Positions 1-5,526 of a DNA stretch of 5,526 bases are shown here, one piece after another. The stretch is from the NCBI GenBank assembly GCA_002390165.1, contig DGOU01000052.1, forward strand, positions 1 through 5,526. The letters run 5' to 3'. This stretch comes from Lutibacter sp. UBA4458 (lineage in GTDB: Bacteria > Bacteroidota > Bacteroidia > Flavobacteriales > Flavobacteriaceae). How positions within the stretch are numbered: the first letter of the stretch is position 1; each line of letters starts with the position of its first letter. The notes beneath the pieces were generated by a model. It was given only the letters and a program-made list of their open reading frames with translations, searched no databases and was not told the origin of the DNA. A program made the position numbers and the translations under genes.

Positions 1-1200
1 CAAGGACGTATGTTTGAAATTCTTGAAACTACTAAGTTTAATGCGAGTGCTGCTAAAGCCGGCAGTATGTTACGTGCAATGACAACTGACCAACTTGGGA
101 TGCCTCATCATGAAGCAGATATTTTTATTCGTAATAAAAGTGGGGATGTATTACGTGAAGTTCAGGCGAAGTCTAGTGACAGTCCAGTTTCTTTAGCGAG
201 CTATATTAAAGATAAGAAGTATGAAGGCATGGATAGACTTGTAAACACTGAACATAAAGAACGTGTAAGTGAATTGATGGATAGCCGAATTAGTAAAGAA
301 GGTATTTATGCGGATAATTATCGTGATGCGCAAAAGCATTTAAAGGGCGAATTAGAGCATGATGGTATTAAAAGTGGTGGCACAACACATGAAGATGCTA
401 AACGAGCTGCTGAAAATCCTAATGCATTTGCATCTGAGATGAATCGAACAGAGTTCATCTCAGGCGCTAAAAATGCTATGTTAGGAGGAGCCTTAGCAGG
501 TGCTTTTGTAGGAGGAGCTATTAGTACTGCTCAAGGTGTTTATAAAGGTGAATTCTGTGTAAAAGAAACGGGTAAAGCTGCTACAAATAGTGCTGCACGT
601 GGAGCCGTTATAAGTGGTGTTTCATATGGGTTGAAGTACTTAGGGAGAAACAATGTGTTAATGTCTGGAAACGTAGTAACATCTCTCGCAAGCTCAGCTG
701 TGAATATGACGGAATTAACATATAAATTCCTATCTAAAAAAATTTCAACTGAAGAATTCGTTGAAGGATTAGGCGATAACGCAGTGAGTTGTCTCTCAGG
801 TATTATTATGACAGCTGCTGGCGCAGCATTATTTGGTCCAGTAGGAGCAGCTGTAGCTGGTACAGTAGCATTAATCGGTATGAAACAACTTTATAAAGTA
901 TTTACAAATGCCAGAGAAGATTTGAGTTTAGCTAAAGAGGCTCGTCTACAAGCTGAAACCCTATCTGAAATGATTATTAAACAGGTAAAAGAGGAAGAAA
1001 GATTATTAGTATCTTATTATAAAGAGTATGAAACTACCTTCGCTGAGCTGAAGCATCTTGTAGACTTGGCAATTATAGACGACAAGCTAACAGAAAAAGC
1101 CATTGTGTCATTAGCACATGGATTGAATGTGAAGTTTAAATATGACACTTTAGATGAATTCGAAGCATTTATGCTAAGTGATGATGTGCTAGAGTTATGA
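1..1200 (+). CDS. 5'-truncated protein: QxK nuclease-like region plus glycine-zipper membrane segments
   Basis: The frame is open to the left edge (codons Q-G-R precede the first visible ATG at 10), so this is the C-terminal part of a longer protein; the ATG is probably internal. Numbering from that Met: residues 33-54 hold H-H-E-A-D37 followed by E50-V-Q52-A-K54. The spacing fits motif II/III of the PD-(D/E)xK fold in its QxK form. Residues 156-172 are a glycine zipper (G160, G164, G168). Residues 258-291 are a second hydrophobic Gly/Ala-rich segment (G271, G276, G279, G284). The tail from about 300 is charged and helical, with late acidic residues faintly like TerB-type domains. I do not recognise the family. 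Inference: a membrane-associated nuclease-like or toxin-like effector. The stop overlaps the next gene's start, so the two are co-translated. Coding is certain; the nuclease reading is tentative. Confidence 0.85.
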   Translation, partial: QGRMFEILETTKFNASAAKAGSMLRAMTTDQLGMPHHEADIFIRNKSGDVLREVQAKSSDSPVSLASYIKDKKYEGMDRLVNTEHKERVSELMDSRISKEGIYADNYRDAQKHLKGELEHDGIKSGGTTHEDAKRAAENPNAFASEMNRTEFISGAKNAMLGGALAGAFVGGAISTAQGVYKGEFCVKETGKAATNSAARGAVISGVSYGLKYLGRNNVLMSGNVVTSLASSAVNMTELTYKFLSKKISTEEFVEGLGDNAVSCLSGIIMTAAGAALFGPVGAAVAGTVALIGMKQLYKVFTNAREDLSLAKEARLQAETLSEMIIKQVKEEERLLVSYYKEYETTFAELKHLVDLAIIDDKLTEKAIVSLAHGLNVKFKYDTLDEFEAFMLSDDVLEL

Positions 1201-1496
1201 GTGGTTTTCCATGTACATCCTGTGGAGCGTGTTGTTCTTTCATAGAAGGAATAGAATTTTTAAGTGAATATAATAACAATGGTCAATGTAGTAAGTTAGT
1301 AGACAATAAATGTACTATTTATGAATCCAGACCATTGTTATGTAGAATCGACGAATCTTACGAACAGATATTTTCAACACTGATGACACAAGAAGAATTC
1401 TATATGCAAAACGCTCTAGCTTGTAATGTTTTACAAGAAAAGTTAGGGATTGATACTAGCTATAGAGTGTATATTGATAAACCTCAAAATATATAA
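1197..1496 (+). CDS. YkgJ-type cysteine-cluster (zinc/iron-chelating domain) protein, 99 aa
   Basis: A small soluble protein with the YkgJ/CxxCxxCC signature. C6, C9, C12 and C13 form CxxCGACC near the N-terminus. C31 and C39 follow, then the typical I-Y-E-S-R-P-L-L-C49-R block, and a late C76. Proteins of this family are thought to bind zinc or an iron-sulfur cluster through these cysteines, but their reactions are mostly unknown. All cysteines of the core pattern are present and the length is normal for compact members, so it looks intact. The ATG at 1197 lies in an ATGA overlap with the preceding stop. No strong Shine-Dalgarno is visible, which suggests translational coupling to the upstream gene and fixed stoichiometry. 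A terminator begins 20 bases after the stop, so this is the last gene of its operon. The metal-binding assignment is solid; its role with the upstream protein is unknown. Confidence 0.85.
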   Translation: MSGFPCTSCGACCSFIEGIEFLSEYNNNGQCSKLVDNKCTIYESRPLLCRIDESYEQIFSTLMTQEEFYMQNALACNVLQEKLGIDTSYRVYIDKPQNI

Positions 1497-1515
1497 TTTT
1501 TATTATTTTGTTGTA

Positions 1516-1560
1516 CCTTGCAAAAGAAGAGACTTCTACTTTTGTGAGGTTTTTATTTTT
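1516..1560 (+). terminator. Intrinsic terminator of the left operon
   Basis: Arms CCTTGCAAAAG (1516-1526) and CTTTTGTGAGG (1539-1549) form an 11-bp stem with two G-U wobbles. AAG/CTT pairing can extend it inward. A T-rich tract (1550-1560, TTTTTATTTTT with a leading T) follows directly. Position, 20 bases after the cysteine-cluster gene, fits the end of that operon. Confidence 0.85.
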
Positions 1561-2188
1561 AAGTAATTGATGAAAGGGAAGTGTAGGGCTATTGAAGATT
1601 GAAATACTTCTAAATGAATTAAAAGGAAGCATTATCATGGTGATTATTTTTTGAAGTTATTTATAGAACTTATTCTTTAGTAAAGTGTACTGACTTATAT
1701 TAATATCATTTCCTGAGCGACATTTCTTTATAAGAAAAAAATTTTTCAGAAGATAAAAGTTTCCCGGGAGGATCGAAGGGATACTACGATATCATCTTCA
1801 AGGAACTCTCTCATTGGAGAAATACAAGAAGAGCTTGGAGTATAGCAAAACTAATTAACAATTGACCCTACTCAGAACGAAAAGACCCTAAGCAATCGAG
1901 GTTAGTTCTTGACTAGAGAAAATACCGAGTTTGGGGCTTAACTAGTGTATTAAAGCATTTTGTGAAGAAGGTTTAATTACCAATAAAATAATGCTAGCTT
2001 ACATAAAAGAATATTTGAGTATAGATAGTGTATGTGAGTATTTAAGAAGAATAACCTTGCTGTTATTATCAAATTTTTTATAAACCTCGAATTATAGCAT
2101 GTCAGAGATGCTCTTATAGATTCTTAAAATGTCATAACTCATTATATATTTCTATTATTTCTAGCTAAGAAAGAACATGTATTTAAAT
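1561..2188. other. Gene-poor gap with no intact coding region
   Basis: Neither strand has an intact gene with a convincing start. A 20-codon TTG frame at 1592-1654 has no good ribosome site and was not called. The stretch 1761-1940 is about 41% G+C by hand count, against about 24-27% on either side, and carries the protein-like fragments listed separately. A small hairpin, AGCAT/ATGCT around a 7-base loop, lies near 2096-2112 without a T-tract. I see no RNA gene, insertion-sequence ends or CRISPR repeats here. Confidence 0.6.
1734..2083 (+). pseudogene. Probable decayed gene remnant of unknown family
   Basis: The frame running 1734-1865 has 43 codons with no start codon. It encodes protein-like sequence rich in aromatic and basic residues (for example S-K-G-Y-Y-D-I-I-F and H-W-R-N-T-R-R-A-W). 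Past a TGA (1863-1865) the same frame reads on for 16 codons to a TAG, then 19 more codons containing V-W-G-L-T-S-V-L-K-H-F. A second frame, 1946-2083 (45 codons), begins right after a TAG and encodes a plausible helical segment (F-C-E-E-G-L-I-T-N-K). Local G+C is raised over 1761-1940. Together these suggest a gene broken by stops and at least one frameshift, with no promoter or ribosome site. I could not assign a family. A structured noncoding RNA is an alternative, since other frames also look partly protein-like. Confidence 0.35.
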
Positions 2189-2230
2189 AAAACCTGCTTT
2201 TCCTCTGATCATAAATCGGAAGTAAGGCAG
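2185..2230 (-). terminator. Probable terminator of the DUF262 nuclease gene
   Basis: On the minus strand CTGC pairs with GCAG (2227-2230 with 2194-2197), and an interrupted A/T plus GG/CC stem continues inward to a 14-base loop. It is followed by TTTTATTT (2192 down to 2185). It lies about 95 bases past the stop of the leftward gene. The flanking AAAA/TTTT means it could also act weakly on the other strand. The stem has bulges, so strength is uncertain. Confidence 0.55.
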
Positions 2231-2325
2231 ATTTTATGTTCCTCGTTTTTCTAATGTATTTATTAAATATCCCAATCTTTACATAATGCTATCAAAGAAT
2301 ATGTATAAAAATGTTGATTATTTTA

Positions 2326-4080
2326 TTAATATTTCCATATTTCCAAAGCTTCTATGGCTAAATTTGTCTGTCTCTCTTCTATTGTTGTAAAATCCCATTG
2401 AATATTATGGTTTGATATTTCTTTTGGATAAGATAAACCGGAGGTAAGATATAAAGTTTTCTTTTCTGTAAACTCTTTGTTGCTTAATTTTTGATTAATT
2501 TCACTTTCTAAAATAATCTGGTTTCCTATTCTATAGACATAATCCTTATATTCAAGGCTATCACGAACATGACTCCATTCATTTTCCCTGCCCCTTGCCT
2601 GGGAAGGTTTTTTAGGCATAATATGTTCAATGTGTTGAGAAGGTCCATGTGGCAAAGGTATAACTCCTGACATTCTTTTACGCTCTAATTCATTTAGAAG
2701 ATAAAATGCTAAGGAACTTGATTTTGTTGAAAATTTAAAAAAGTTATTCCTAAATTCTTGATCACTTGTTAAACTCTTCATATATGCTATTGCGTAGTCT
2801 AAATCCCATTCTCTTTTTCGTAGAGATTTAGAAATTTTCCCTATTTCTTTTTCAAGGTTATCGACAGAATTTTTTCCTGCCGTAAAGAATCGTAAACAAA
2901 AGACAAGTGTTGAATTAACTAATCTATTAAAACTATATTCATTATTATTGTATAAAACAGATCCTGTAAGTAGTAAAGGAATTGAATGGGAAACATCCAA
3001 ATTCTTAAAAGCCTGTAGTTTCTCTGTAATATTTTGGTTCCAGTATGGAGCATCGAGTAAGGTTACTCTGGCATACCACTCTGACTCTACTTTTAACTGG
3101 TCTAAGTAATTGACAGGGTCTGTAGTTTTAAGCATCTCTGAGATAACTTTAAATAATTCTACTTTTTTCACCGGTCCATTTACTGAGGCGTATTGAAATC
3201 TTAGATAATCCGTTAAATCTTCAGAATCAATATTATCAATAATACTGTCCCATTTTTCTTTTATTACATGCCTTTTATTATTTTCAACTAATTTAAAAAT
3301 TTCATTTTTTATTATATCTGAATCTGTTAAATCTTTTCCGCGATTATTAATTGTTCCAAAAATAGTGTAAGCTGTTTCTCTATTTTTTACTCTAATCTCA
3401 AGCAAAGTGAATAATCGTATAAAGACACTAATAAAGCATTTTAATTTTTCATGTAAATCAAGTTGTGATAATTGTTCAGGAAACTCCTCTAAAAGTCTAG
3501 TTTTAAAAAAATCATAAGCAACTTTTAACTTCTGAGCAGATGAAGGCGGGTTTTGCTCTTTAATAGGATTAAGTCTTAAATATTCATCTCTATTAACCTG
3601 ACCTTGTGCATTTAAAATGTAGTTACTAAAAAACTCATTTACAGTGCTATCAATTGATAAGCGCTGCTGAAAAGGTTCATCATAATCATTACGTTGGATA
3701 AGAGGTAGAATCATAGAAGCAATCCCGGATTTTTCAGTTTGATTTGTAAGTTGCGCAGATACTTCAAGAAGTGTTTTTAAGAAAATTGTGCTTACTGTTA
3801 GCCGTTGTTGACCATCAGTTATCTCAAAAACATCGTTCTCTGTCTCTGTTAGAAGTACTGTACCAAAGAAATGTGGTTTTGGATTAAGTTTTGTTGTGAA
3901 GTCAGTATAATAAGCATTATTATATGTACTAATAAAGTCATTCCAGAACTGTGTTAACTCAACTTCTGTCCAAGCAAAGTTACGTTGATAGTTAGGCACT
4001 GTAAGGAGCCTGTTATCAGTTGTTAAAATACTCTTAATGTTATGTTCTTTAGCAATAAAGAAATCTCTTATTTCTATCAA
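2326..4080 (-). CDS. DUF262/DUF1524 GmrSD- or SspE-like modification-dependent restriction nuclease, 584 aa
   Basis: A single-chain protein joining the two halves of GmrSD-type enzymes. The N-terminal DUF262 (ParB/sulfiredoxin-like NTP-binding) domain shows V-P-N-Y-Q-R-N-F-A-W (28-37), F-G-T-V (72-75), D-G-Q-Q-R (89-93) and the later F-G-T-I-N-N-R-G-K-D-L block (241-251). The C-terminal DUF1524 His-Me/HNH nuclease domain shows H483-I-E-H486-I-M-P-K, then I-G-N-Q-I-I-L and N-Q-K-L-S-N-K (518-535) with the family's usual spacing. Known members use NTP hydrolysis to restrict modified DNA: GmrSD glucosylated hydroxymethylcytosine, SspE phage DNA under sensing of phosphorothioates. All core motifs are intact, so it should be active. 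The TTG start is forced by an in-frame TAA directly upstream and a perfect Shine-Dalgarno 8 bases away. It is monocistronic on the visible strand. The desulfurase to its right favours an SspE-like role, but the sensed modification cannot be read from sequence. Confidence 0.93.
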   Translation of the reverse strand: MIEIRDFFIAKEHNIKSILTTDNRLLTVPNYQRNFAWTEVELTQFWNDFISTYNNAYYTDFTTKLNPKPHFFGTVLLTETENDVFEITDGQQRLTVSTIFLKTLLEVSAQLTNQTEKSGIASMILPLIQRNDYDEPFQQRLSIDSTVNEFFSNYILNAQGQVNRDEYLRLNPIKEQNPPSSAQKLKVAYDFFKTRLLEEFPEQLSQLDLHEKLKCFISVFIRLFTLLEIRVKNRETAYTIFGTINNRGKDLTDSDIIKNEIFKLVENNKRHVIKEKWDSIIDNIDSEDLTDYLRFQYASVNGPVKKVELFKVISEMLKTTDPVNYLDQLKVESEWYARVTLLDAPYWNQNITEKLQAFKNLDVSHSIPLLLTGSVLYNNNEYSFNRLVNSTLVFCLRFFTAGKNSVDNLEKEIGKISKSLRKREWDLDYAIAYMKSLTSDQEFRNNFFKFSTKSSSLAFYLLNELERKRMSGVIPLPHGPSQHIEHIMPKKPSQARGRENEWSHVRDSLEYKDYVYRIGNQIILESEINQKLSNKEFTEKKTLYLTSGLSYPKEISNHNIQWDFTTIEERQTNLAIEALEIWKY

Positions 4081-4088
4081 TTAAAAAA

Positions 4089-4094
4089 CCTCCT
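4089..4094 (-). promoter_or_regulatory. Shine-Dalgarno AGGAGG setting a TTG start
   Basis: The minus strand reads AGGAGG, then 8 bases (TTTTTTAA), then TTG. The in-frame codon just before the TTG is TAA, so no longer N-terminus is possible. Full anti-Shine-Dalgarno complementarity probably compensates for the weak start codon. Confidence 0.85.
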
Positions 4095-4162
4095 GAAAAT
4101 CTGATTGGAAAAGATGGATAATTGTCTCAGTTACAGACTAACTAATATAAGAGAATTATGCA

Positions 4163-4192
4163 ATTAAACTTTAGGTATTTAAGAATTGACAA
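4163..4192 (-). promoter_or_regulatory. Candidate sigma-A promoter of the DUF262 gene
   Basis: On the minus strand TTGTCA (-35, 4192-4187) is followed after 18 bases by TTTAAT (-10, 4168-4163). Each is one mismatch from consensus. It would start transcription near 4156 and give a leader of about 75 bases. The AT-rich surroundings make chance matches likely. A second TTGACA further upstream (on the minus strand near 4222-4217) has only a poor -10. Confidence 0.45.
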
Positions 4193-4473
4193 ATTAATAA
4201 TTGAAAAAGAGTATGTTATGTCAAAGTTGATTAGCAACTTAATAAAATTCAACCGCAGTATAGAATTATACATTAGCTCTATAGAATTTCTCTATGAGCC
4301 GTACCATTTAAATTGATAATGAATTGTCAAAATATCATTAACATATAGAAGAGGTGGAAGAAGGGTGAAGGACTACTAATTTTAAGATTTTAAAACTACA
4401 TAAAATGCTAAATCTCTTATTCTAAGCTAAGGATTAAAAGGTTAGCTCATGTAAATTGTTGCAGAGCTTATCG
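4193..4473. other. Noncoding gap with small inverted repeats
   Basis: No coding region is supported on either strand. Visible structure: a 9-bp hairpin with one bulged T, GCTC-T-ATAGA / TCTATGAGC around ATTTC (4276-4299); and AGCTAA (4425-4430) with TTAGCT (4442-4447) around 11 bases. A good ribosome site (AGAGGTGG, 4350ish) sits 8 bases before a GTG at 4365, but that frame stops after four codons. These could be operators or relics; no function can be given. Confidence 0.5.
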
Positions 4474-4520
4474 ACAAAAAAGATATATAATAGTTAGAAA
4501 CTCACTATTATATATCTTTT
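4474..4520 (-). terminator. 17-bp perfect hairpin, probable desulfurase terminator
   Basis: AAAAGATATATAATAGT (4478-4494) is perfectly repeated in inverse at 4504-4520 around a 9-base loop. On the minus strand the stem runs into six T's (4481 down to 4476). It lies about 100 bases past the stop of the leftward desulfurase gene, which fits an intrinsic terminator. The stem is unusually long and AT-rich for one, so a transposon-derived repeat is possible. Confidence 0.6.
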
Positions 4521-4617
4521 AATAACATAATTCAAAATGATAATGTATTACTTAGAAAAGTAAAGTATAATCCTGATTAAACTGGGCAAAGAATTCATAG
4601 AAGTAAAATAATTTTAT

Positions 4618-5526
4618 TTATAGCTCTTTAAAAATCTCTAATTCTTCTTTACTGATATGTGGCGACATCGAAAATCTAATTGTATTTCTTATTTCCTCTA
4701 GAGAAAGACCAATTGCATCTAAAACATGTGAAGGCTTACTAGAACTACAGGCGGATCCAGTGGAAGCTGCAATTACAGGAGCTAGCTGTTTTAGTAATAC
4801 TTCATTATTAATACCTTTGAATTGAACATTAATAATACCAGGTATTTTATTTACTGTATCACTATTAAAAACTACAATATCATGGAATTTACTTTTTAAT
4901 ATTTCAACAAGATAGTTTTCACTATCTTGTAGCTGTAGAATATTAGTGGTTATTTTTTCTTTAGCTAACTCTGCCGCTTTTCCCATACCTACAATATTAT
5001 GAACTGCTAAAGTTCCACTTCGGATACTACTTTCTTGTCCTCCACCATGAAAGAGAGGAGTGATTGGGGTTAGTATATCGTATTGGTCTTTCTTAATAAA
5101 AACGGTACCGACACCTTTGGGACCATGAAATTTATGAGCTGAACATGATAAAAAATTAATCCCTGGATATTCCTCTAAATTAATGTCTATTTTACCAATT
5201 ACTTGTGTGGCATCGGTGTGAAAAAAAACATTGTTTGATAAACATATATCTGATATTTCTTTAATATCATTTAAAGAGCCTATTTCGTTATTTCCCCAAA
5301 TAATTGAGACTAAAATTGTTGTGGATTTTAAAGTGCTTTTTAATTCCTCTAAATCAATTCTTCCATATTTATCAACTGATAAGTAACTTACTTCAAAATC
5401 TTTTGACTCAAGGTAGCGACAGGTTTCTAATACAGAAGCATGTTCTGTAGAAGTAGTTATTATATGATTGCCTTTAGTAGAATAATAATCTGCAACACCT
5501 TTAATAATCATATTGTTAGCTTCAGT
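4618..5526 (-). CDS. Class-V cysteine desulfurase (IscS/NifS/DndA/SspA type), N-terminus beyond window
   Basis: The enzyme takes sulfur from L-cysteine onto its own catalytic cysteine as a persulfide, leaving alanine, with PLP as cofactor. The frame is open to the right edge, where T-E-A-N-N matches the family's T-E-x-N-N motif, so about 75-80 residues are missing. Counting from the Met at 5511: T-E-H24 (PLP-stacking His), D100 and Q103 (H-T-D-A-T-Q), the PLP lysine K127 (S-A-H-K), R164 in the S-I-R-S-G-T motif, and catalytic C255 in G-S-A-C-S-S. All visible key residues are present. Two traits differ from housekeeping IscS: the loop after the cysteine (C-S-S-S-K-P-S-H) is two residues shorter, and the protein ends soon after R-F-S-M-S-P, lacking most of the C-terminal tail that binds IscU. 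That suggests a dedicated partner, for example in DNA phosphorothioation. It is the last gene of its leftward unit; upstream genes are not visible. Confidence 0.93.
   Translation of the reverse strand, partial: TEANNMIIKGVADYYSTKGNHIITTSTEHASVLETCRYLESKDFEVSYLSVDKYGRIDLEELKSTLKSTTILVSIIWGNNEIGSLNDIKEISDICLSNNVFFHTDATQVIGKIDINLEEYPGINFLSCSAHKFHGPKGVGTVFIKKDQYDILTPITPLFHGGGQESSIRSGTLAVHNIVGMGKAAELAKEKITTNILQLQDSENYLVEILKSKFHDIVVFNSDTVNKIPGIINVQFKGINNEVLLKQLAPVIAASTGSACSSSKPSHVLDAIGLSLEEIRNTIRFSMSPHISKEELEIFKEL

Noticed and set aside
1456..1638. 60-codon minus-strand frame across the end of the cysteine-cluster gene
   Set aside because: It overlaps a real gene and the terminator, has low-complexity composition and no ribosome site; it is a shadow frame.
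1592..1654. 20-codon TTG-start peptide after the left terminator
   Set aside because: No properly spaced Shine-Dalgarno or promoter, and the length is expected by chance.
1497..2325. Possible CRISPR array, tRNA or insertion-sequence ends in the gap
   Set aside because: No regularly spaced repeats, no cloverleaf, and no terminal inverted repeats with target duplications could be found by eye.
4186..4212. Plus-strand TTGACA as a divergent promoter
   Set aside because: No acceptable -10 at 16-18 bases and no plus-strand gene downstream to be expressed.
4350..4379. Good ribosome site and GTG start on the + strand
   Set aside because: The frame ends after V-K-D-Y; it may be a relic of a deleted gene, but nothing supports a product.
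4618..4623. Frameshift as cause of the short desulfurase C-terminus
   Set aside because: The bases just after the stop do not continue IscS-like tail sequence when read through in frame, so the short end looks genuine.

Overview
The window is AT-rich, with strong AGGAGG-type ribosome binding sites, a TTG start and U-tract hairpin terminators. This points to a low-GC Firmicute, probably a Bacillales relative. No gene here fixes the species.

Left part (1-1560, + strand): a two-gene operon cut by the left edge. The first gene is the C-terminal 399 codons of a large protein. It has an N-terminal region with a D...QxK pattern like PD-(D/E)xK nucleases, two glycine-rich hydrophobic segments and a helical acidic tail. 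Its stop overlaps (ATGA) the start of a 99-residue YkgJ-type cysteine-cluster protein. A clear intrinsic terminator follows.

Middle gap (1561-2325): no intact gene. A local GC-richer patch with protein-like but interrupted reading frames looks like a decayed gene. A hairpin near the right end probably terminates the next gene, which comes from the minus strand.

Centre (2326-4080, - strand): an intact 584-residue DUF262/DUF1524 protein, the single-chain GmrSD/SspE type of modification-dependent restriction nuclease. It has a TTG start set by a perfect Shine-Dalgarno and a plausible promoter of its own.

Second gap (4081-4617): leader, promoter and a 17-bp perfect hairpin that probably terminates the gene to its right. 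No gene.

Right edge (4618-5526, - strand): the C-terminal about 300 residues of a class-V cysteine desulfurase with all visible PLP and catalytic residues. It has a short catalytic loop and a short tail, which would suit a dedicated DndA/SspA-like enzyme.

The best reading is a stretch of defence island. A cysteine desulfurase beside a GmrSD/SspE-like nuclease suggests DNA phosphorothioation coupled to a phosphorothioate-sensing restriction enzyme; the decisive genes would lie beyond the right edge. The left operon is not a system I recognise. Its combination of nuclease-like domain, membrane segments and metal/cysteine-cluster partner makes it a candidate undescribed module.
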